From: Actinomycetales bacterium
GTDB taxonomy: Bacteria > Actinomycetota > Actinomycetes > Mycobacteriales > Mycobacteriaceae
Length of the DNA: 10,522 nucleotides
Reading direction: 5' to 3'
Assembly: GCA_012841845.1 (NCBI GenBank)
Contig: DUTZ01000067.1
Span: 1 to 10,522, forward strand
Both the position numbers and the translations under genes were made by a program. This document shows positions 6,252 through 10,522 of the stretch, piece by piece; positions within the stretch are counted from its first letter, which is position 1; the number at the start of each line of letters is the position of its first letter. The notes beneath the pieces were generated by a model. The model saw nothing but the letters and a program-made list of their open reading frames with translations, made no database searches and was not told the DNA's origin.

Positions 6252-7829
6252 TCAGAACGGCGGCGGATCGTCGTGCTCCGGGGTGGGCGGCCGTGCCGGG
6301 TCCTCGGTGTCGGGGTGGAGGAGCTGGTGGGCCTCGGCGCGGAGGCGCCGGCGTTGCTCGGCGCGCCGGTCACGGCGGTGGGGACGCCGGCGGCGTGTGG
6401 GGGCGCTGCCGGTCTCGCCCTCCTCCGCTGCGCGTCGTTGGCGGGCGCTGGTCTCGGGGTCCCGGGGCGCGGCGAGGTGGGCCAGGGGACCGGTGGGCTC
6501 GACGGTGATGGCGACACCGGGGTCCGGGTCGGGGTGGTTGGGGCCGTGGACCCAGGTGTAGCTGCCGTCGGGATTGCGCCAGTAGACCCAGATGCCCTCG
6601 GTCTTGAGGTTGTGGTCGTGCCGACACAGCCCGCCGAGGTCGTCGCTGGTGGTGCGCCCGCCCGCCGCGGGGTCGTCGTGGTCGAACGGGATGATGTGGT
6701 CGAGGTCGGTGTGCGTGGCCTCCGCCTGGCAGCCGGGGAAGACGCAGGTGCCGTCGCGGCCCTGGCAGAAGTGGCGCAGCGCGTCGGAGGGGCTGTAGCG
6801 GCCGGCCGCGGCGCTCGCGCGGTCGGCCAGGTCGGCGAGGTCGCTCACCCGGGTCTCCGCGGTCTGCAGCAGGCGGGCCAGGGTGTGGTCGGTGACGGGG
6901 CCGTAGCCGGCCAGATCGGTGGTGCCCTCGTGGTGGTAGAGGTGCAGCAGGACGCGGCGGACGGCGGGCTGGGCGTCCGGGTCGCCGGGCAGGTTTCCGT
7001 CGGGATCGGGCAGGCTGGTCCAGCCACGGGACAGGGCCAGCAGGCCGGCGGCGCGGAGTTCGCCGATGCTGCGGGGGTCGTCGGTGCCGGCGGTGCGGGC
7101 CAGGGCGTCGATGCGGTCCATGATCTCGGCCCCCGTGTCGGCGGTGACCAGGGCGGAGATCTCGGTCAGGTCGTCGCCCACGGGGGTCAGGGTGACGTCC
7201 TGGCCGCCGGTGGCGGTCTTGGCGCGGGCGGCGGCGCCGACGGGGTCGGTGCGCAGGATGGCCTTGGTGACCATCTTGCGCAGGGGGCCGATGCGGGGTG
7301 GGTGGGTGCGTCTGCGGGTGGGGGCCAGTTGTCCGGCGATGAGGGCGTCGAGGGCGGGCATGTGCTCGTCGGAGACCGTACGGGTCTCCTCGGCGATGGT
7401 GTGGGCGGCGAACAGGCCGATCCATCCGGCCGTGAGGAGGGCGAGGCAGCGCGGAAGTCGTTCGGTGAAGTCCACGGCGGTGTCGATCAGCCGGGAGGCG
7501 GCACGCCGGGACAGGGCCATGGCGGCGCGGAGGGCCGCGGCGGCGATGTCGTGGGGGTCGCGCCGGTCGGGCCGGCCGTCGGACGTCTCGCCGGGGCCGG
7601 TGTCGCCGGCCTCGCGCAGACAGTCGTAGGCGTACGTCACGGAGCGGGCCTCGGCGGCGTTGATGTGCCGCTGGGCGAGGTAGCCGCGTTGTTGTGTCGG
7701 TCCCCAACGGTCGTAGGCCTCGGGGACCAACACGGGTAGCCCGGGGGTGTCGAGGTAGACGAACCCTTCGGGGGCGGTGGCCGTTCCGTCGCCGGCGTCG
7801 GGGGTGGTGGGGGTCTGTGCGGTGGTCAT
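6252..7829 (-). CDS. DUF222 / HNH endonuclease-domain protein (13E12 type)
   Basis: This 525-residue protein has the layout of actinobacterial DUF222-HNH proteins, the group that includes the mycobacterial 13E12 repeats. A helical DUF222 region spans about 40-340, and the HNH domain about 355-412: C362-x4-C367, then DLDHIIPFDH with catalytic-type H378, then LCRHDHNLKT with C402, H404, H406 and N407. The paired cysteines should hold a zinc. The C-terminus (478-505) is rich in Arg and could bind DNA. These families are multicopy and unstable in number, and their role is unsettled. I chose the ATG at 7829 because MTTA is a typical beginning and TACGAT lies 6 bases before it; the open frame to 8078 crosses repeats and the promoter. 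All key HNH residues are intact, so nothing marks it as a pseudogene. Confidence 0.9.
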   Translation of the reverse strand: MTTAQTPTTPDAGDGTATAPEGFVYLDTPGLPVLVPEAYDRWGPTQQRGYLAQRHINAAEARSVTYAYDCLREAGDTGPGETSDGRPDRRDPHDIAAAALRAAMALSRRAASRLIDTAVDFTERLPRCLALLTAGWIGLFAAHTIAEETRTVSDEHMPALDALIAGQLAPTRRRTHPPRIGPLRKMVTKAILRTDPVGAAARAKTATGGQDVTLTPVGDDLTEISALVTADTGAEIMDRIDALARTAGTDDPRSIGELRAAGLLALSRGWTSLPDPDGNLPGDPDAQPAVRRVLLHLYHHEGTTDLAGYGPVTDHTLARLLQTAETRVSDLADLADRASAAAGRYSPSDALRHFCQGRDGTCVFPGCQAEATHTDLDHIIPFDHDDPAAGGRTTSDDLGGLCRHDHNLKTEGIWVYWRNPDGSYTWVHGPNHPDPDPGVAITVEPTGPLAHLAAPRDPETSARQRRAAEEGETGSAPTRRRRPHRRDRRAEQRRRLRAEAHQLLHPDTEDPARPPTPEHDDPPPF

Positions 7830-7832
7830 GGT

Positions 7833-7848
7833 GCGATCGTATGTTCGA
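7833..7848 (-). promoter_or_regulatory. SOS-box-like (LexA) site and overlapping -10 box of the HNH gene
   Basis: The minus strand reads TCGAAC-ATAC-GATCGC, which matches 10 of 12 fixed bases of the mycobacterial LexA consensus TCGAAC-N4-GTTCGA. It overlaps TACGAT (7836-7841), a -10 box 6 bases before the ATG at 7829, so a bound repressor would block transcription. A half-site GTTCGA lies a little further upstream. Damage control of some 13E12 genes in mycobacteria is known; use here is inference. Confidence 0.45.
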
Positions 7849-7908
7849 GGTCGGACATCGAACTCGTGTTGCCGGTGGCGCACCTCGTCGTCGTCACCGA
7901 ACCGGCGC

Positions 7909-8054
7909 TGACCTGCGGTGCCCTGAACCCCCCGTCCTGGGCGCCCCGGGCCACCGGGGTGGCTCCCGATGCGGGCGCGGCGGCCGGGCCGGCCGCCCAC
8001 CGTCACCGGCGAACGCGCCCTGACCTGCGATGCCCTGAAGCCCCCGTCCAGGGC
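7909..8054 (+). repeat. Two 34-bp imperfect direct repeats between the HNH gene and htpG
   Basis: The stretches 7909-7942 and 8021-8054 agree at 31 of 34 bases and lie 112 bases apart. Similarity continues more loosely to their left, both following GTCACCG (7893 and 8002). They sit in the 344-base gap between divergent starts (7830-8173), which otherwise holds only promoter sequences. Whether they are operators or remnants of a small mobile repeat cannot be decided from one window. Confidence 0.7.
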
Positions 8055-8086
8055 GGGGCAGGTCACGTGGCAGGGCACGGCAGGTC
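7910..8086. repeat. Four copies of a 16-bp motif GACCTGCnnYGCCCTG
   Basis: Copies on the + strand are at 7910-7925 and 8022-8037; copies on the minus strand are at 8049-8064 and 8071-8086. The second and fourth agree at 14 of 16 bases as an inverted pair, and the second and third can fold into a hairpin with an 11-base loop. The first two are inside the 34-bp direct repeats. Confidence 0.7.
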
Positions 8087-8106
8087 GCGGTGCACCGGGT
8101 CCCGGC

Positions 8107-8133
8107 GGGAATGTCCGACCCGACGGATAGGTT
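8107..8133 (+). promoter_or_regulatory. Candidate SigH/SigE-type promoter of htpG
   Basis: GGGAAT (8107-8112) is followed after 18 bases by GTT (8131-8133), the pattern of the stress ECF sigma factors SigH and SigE of corynebacteria and mycobacteria (GGAA, 16-19 bases, GTT). It lies about 40 bases before the htpG ATG. TAGGTT at 8128-8133 could instead be a -10 box of the main sigma factor, but no fitting -35 box is present. Confidence 0.4.
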
Positions 8134-8173
8134 GGTCCCGTCGAAGCGTCCCGAGAAAGGAACCCGCACAGCC

Positions 8174-10150
8174 ATGAGCCCCGCCGCCGAGACCAGGGAG
8201 TTCCAGGCCGAGACCCGCCAGTTGCTGGATCTGATGATCCACTCGGTGTACTCGAATCCGGACACGTTCCTCCGTGAGGTCGTCTCGAACTCCTCGGACG
8301 CCCTCGACAAGCTCCGGCTGGCCGCGCTCCAGGACGCGAGCCTCGGGGTGGACACCACCGACCTGCACATCCACCTCGAGCCGGACGTGGCGGCGCGGAC
8401 GCTGACGATCCGCGACAACGGCATCGGCATGTCCCGCGACGAGGTCGTGGACCTCATCGGCACGCTCGCCAGGTCGGGCACGGCGCAGGCGCGGGAGGCC
8501 CTGGCGGCGGCACGCGCGGCGCAGGAGTCCGGCGAGTTGAGCGAGCAGGCCACGGCCGACCTCATCGGGCAGTTCGGCATCGGCTTCTACTCGACGTTCA
8601 TGGTGGCGGACACGGTCACGCTCGTCACGCGCAAGGCCGGCGAGGCCACGGGCACCCGCTGGGAGTCCGGCGGCGAGGGCACGTACACCATCGAGGAGGC
8701 CGAGGATGCGCCGCAGGGCACCGCCGTCACGCTCGCGCTCAAGCCGGCCGGCGGCGACGCGGCGCTGCCGGACTACACCGCCGAGCCCACGCTGCGCCGG
8801 GTCGTGCGGACGTACTCGGACTTCATCGCCTGGCCCATCCGCATGGAGGTCGAGCGCCCCGCCCCGGAGGCCGGGGTGGAGGACCCGGGTGACGACGACG
8901 AGGGCAACGATCCCCAGGCGGAGAACACCGTGACGGAGACCGTCACGCTCAACTCCCAGAAGGCGCTGTGGACCAAGCCGCGCTCCGAGGTGACCGACGA
9001 GGAGTACGCCGAGTTCTACCGCCACGTGTCACACGCGTGGGACGAGCCGCTCGAGACCATCACGCTCAAGGCGGAGGGCACGTTCGAGTACCAGGCGCTT
9101 CTCTTCCTGCCGAGCCAGGTGCCGTTCGACCTGTTCTCGCCGGACACCAAGCGGGGCGTGCAGCTCTACGTCCGTCGTGTGTTCATCATGGACGACTGCG
9201 AGGAGCTGGTCCCGCCGTTCCTGCGCTTCGTCAAGGGGATCGTCGACGCCCAGGACCTCTCGCTCAACGTCTCCCGCGAGATCCTGCAGCAGGACCGTCA
9301 GATCCGGGCGATCCGCAAGCGCCTGGTGCGCAAGGTCCTGCAGACCATCGAGCAGCTCCGGGCCGACCGTCCGGAGGAGTTCCGCACGTTCTGGGCCAAC
9401 TTCGGGGCCGTCCTCAAGGAGGGTCTCATCCCGGCGCCCGGCGGGGACGACGCCCGCGACCAGCTGCTCGCCGTGGCGACGTTCGAATCGACGGCCGAGG
9501 ACTCCACGACGATCGCCGAGTACGTCGAGCGCATGGCCGAGGGGCAGGAGGAGATCTACTACCTCACCGGCCGGAGCCGGGAGGCCGTGGAGAACTCGCC
9601 GCACCTCGAGGCGTTCCGGGCGCGCGGGGTCGAGGTGCTCGTGCTCACCGACCCGGTCGACGAGGTGTGGGTGGACGCCGTGGGCGAGGTCGAGGGCCGG
9701 CGCCTGCGGTCCGTGGCCAAGGGCGACGTGGACCTCTCCGGGATCGGTGCGGACGCGGAGGACAAGGCGGACGAGCCGGACGCCGAGGAGTTCACCGACC
9801 TGCTCGCGTGGCTGGGTGAGGAGCTGGAGGATCAGGTCAAGCAGGTGCGGCTGTCGCACCGCCTCACCGAGTCGGCCGCCTGCATGGTGGGCGACGAGTT
9901 CGACATGACCCCGCAGCTCGAGGCCATGTACCGGGCGTCGGGCATGGAGATGCCCACGAGCAAGCGGATCCTCGAGCTCAACCCGTCGCACCCGCTCGTG
10001 CAGCGGCTGCGCGCGCAGCACGCCGAGGACGCGTCCGCCGCCGGACTGGCCGAGTCGGCCAAGCTCCTCGCGGGGGCGGCGGTGCTCGCCGAGGGTGGTG
10101 CGCTCGCCGACCCGGCCGCGTTCGCAAAGCTGCTCGTCGACCGGATCTAG
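8174..10150 (+). CDS. htpG: Chaperone HtpG (Hsp90)
   Basis: This 658-residue protein is close in length to mycobacterial HtpG (about 647) and similar throughout. The N-terminal GHKL ATPase domain shows E35 and N39 in TFLREVVSNSSDALDKLR, DNGIGM (81-86), GTLARSGT, and the lid GQFGIGFYS (132-140), matching E34, N38 and D80 of the E. coli protein one residue on. The middle domain carries the client-binding and ATP-sensing part with EGTFEYQALLF and LNVSREILQQDRQIRAI, whose Arg should contact the ATP phosphate. The C-terminal dimerisation domain ends in ILELNPSHPLV and an Ala/Leu-rich helix. A short acidic linker (GDDDEGNDPQ) lies between the first two domains. I chose the ATG at 8174, which has AGAAAGGA 12 bases upstream and begins like other HtpG; the frame stays open to 8090 across the promoter. 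A cytosolic stress chaperone, alone in its unit. Confidence 0.97.
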   Translation: MSPAAETREFQAETRQLLDLMIHSVYSNPDTFLREVVSNSSDALDKLRLAALQDASLGVDTTDLHIHLEPDVAARTLTIRDNGIGMSRDEVVDLIGTLARSGTAQAREALAAARAAQESGELSEQATADLIGQFGIGFYSTFMVADTVTLVTRKAGEATGTRWESGGEGTYTIEEAEDAPQGTAVTLALKPAGGDAALPDYTAEPTLRRVVRTYSDFIAWPIRMEVERPAPEAGVEDPGDDDEGNDPQAENTVTETVTLNSQKALWTKPRSEVTDEEYAEFYRHVSHAWDEPLETITLKAEGTFEYQALLFLPSQVPFDLFSPDTKRGVQLYVRRVFIMDDCEELVPPFLRFVKGIVDAQDLSLNVSREILQQDRQIRAIRKRLVRKVLQTIEQLRADRPEEFRTFWANFGAVLKEGLIPAPGGDDARDQLLAVATFESTAEDSTTIAEYVERMAEGQEEIYYLTGRSREAVENSPHLEAFRARGVEVLVLTDPVDEVWVDAVGEVEGRRLRSVAKGDVDLSGIGADAEDKADEPDAEEFTDLLAWLGEELEDQVKQVRLSHRLTESAACMVGDEFDMTPQLEAMYRASGMEMPTSKRILELNPSHPLVQRLRAQHAEDASAAGLAESAKLLAGAAVLAEGGALADPAAFAKLLVDRI

Positions 10151-10522
10151 AGAAGGGACTCGGCGAGCCGGAGGGTCGGCTCGTCGAACAGGACCAGCGT
10201 CGCGTCCTCGACGGAGGTGACGGTGGCGCCCGCGTCGCGGAGGGTGCGCAGGGCCGTGCGGATCGCGTCCTCGACCGGCCACCCGTAGGCTCCCGCGGAG
10301 ATGAGCGGGAACGCGATCGAGCGGGCGCCGAGCTCGTCGGCCACCGCGAGGCTGTTGCGGTAGCAGTCGGCGAGCCGCGCCGCGCCGTCCGGGGTGCGGC
10401 CGTGGACCGGCCCCACGGTGTGGATCACCCACCGGGCGGCCAGGTCGCCGGCGGTGGTGGCCACCGCGTGGCCGGTGGGCAGCCCGTCGGGGAGCGGGCC
10501 GGCGCGCAGTTCGCGGCAGGCG
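10147..10522 (-). CDS. Macro-domain protein (ADP-ribose / O-acetyl-ADP-ribose hydrolase type), 5' end outside the window
   Basis: The last 124 codons are present and run open to the right edge. They show the macro-domain landmarks in order: ACRELR, LPTGHAVATTAGDL, WVIHTVGP, and FPLISAGAYGWPVEDA, which is the phosphate-binding loop. The beginning, with the usual N-terminal Asp/Asn-rich ADP-ribose site, is missing. Members such as E. coli YmdB release acetate from O-acetyl-ADP-ribose or remove ADP-ribose from proteins, so a role in NAD-linked signalling or repair in the cytosol is likely. The protein ends soon after the fold, so it is probably a single-domain enzyme of about 160-180 residues. 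It is convergent with htpG, and the two TAG stops share the CTAG at 10147-10150. A GTG at 10464 lies inside the domain and is not the start. Confidence 0.9.
   Translation of the reverse strand, partial: ACRELRAGPLPDGLPTGHAVATTAGDLAARWVIHTVGPVHGRTPDGAARLADCYRNSLAVADELGARSIAFPLISAGAYGWPVEDAIRTALRTLRDAGATVTSVEDATLVLFDEPTLRLAESLL

Noticed and set aside
6273..7739. Open frame of 488 codons on the + strand, opposite the HNH gene
   Set aside because: Gly/Val-rich composition without any domain, exactly antisense to a protein with clear DUF222 and HNH motifs; a GC-rich shadow.
7830..8078. N-terminal extension of the HNH protein up to 8078
   Set aside because: It would translate the repeat array and the SOS-box-like promoter; MTTA at 7829 is a natural beginning preceded by a -10 box.
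8090..8173. N-terminal extension of HtpG from a GTG-type start at 8090
   Set aside because: It would add 28 residues not found in HtpG and cover the promoter and ribosome site; the ATG at 8174 fits the family.

Overview
The window is GC-rich (roughly 70%) chromosomal DNA from an actinobacterium, most likely a mycolic-acid-producing member of the Mycobacteriales (Dietzia, Rhodococcus, Gordonia or Mycobacterium type). The signs are a WhiB regulator, a DesA3-type acyl-CoA desaturase close to mycobacterial Rv3229c, an HNH/DUF222 protein of the 13E12 class, an HtpG close to the mycobacterial one, GTG starts, and start codons that often sit directly behind a TACnnT -10 box. The genus is an inference from remembered sequences. 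I see no tRNA, rRNA, CRISPR array, transposase or prophage.

Left block (1-3025): the last 30 codons of a + strand gene that looks like the end of a class III nucleotidyl cyclase run into a convergent one-motif CDGSH iron-sulfur protein, and the two stop codons share one CTAG. Divergent from the CDGSH gene is a + strand operon of three genes: a haem-oxygenase-fold di-iron oxidase (HDO), a DJ-1/PfpI-family protein coupled to it by an ATGA overlap, and a GT28/MurG-like glycosyltransferase. The HDO carries all seven residues that I remember as the di-iron ligands of the N-oxygenase SznF, in identical spacing, but has no cupin domain. Together with the CDGSH protein this is the best candidate for an undescribed redox system here.

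Middle block (3026-6172): a 229-base regulatory region rich in dyads leads into a WhiB3/WhiD-like gene (+). It is convergent with desA3 (-). Upstream of desA3, also on the minus strand, lie a small lipoprotein gene and a short-chain dehydrogenase of the HSD10 / 3-hydroxyacyl-CoA dehydrogenase type. Strong hairpins separate these minus-strand genes, including a perfect 38-bp palindrome after the dehydrogenase, so they look like separate units although all but the lipoprotein fit lipid metabolism.

Right block (6173-10522): a DUF222-HNH nuclease-like gene (-) with an SOS-box-like sequence at its start is divergent from htpG (+). The 344-base gap between them holds two 34-bp direct repeats and four copies of a 16-bp motif, part of which recurs just behind the nuclease gene. 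htpG is convergent with a macro-domain gene that runs off the right end, again with both stops in one CTAG.
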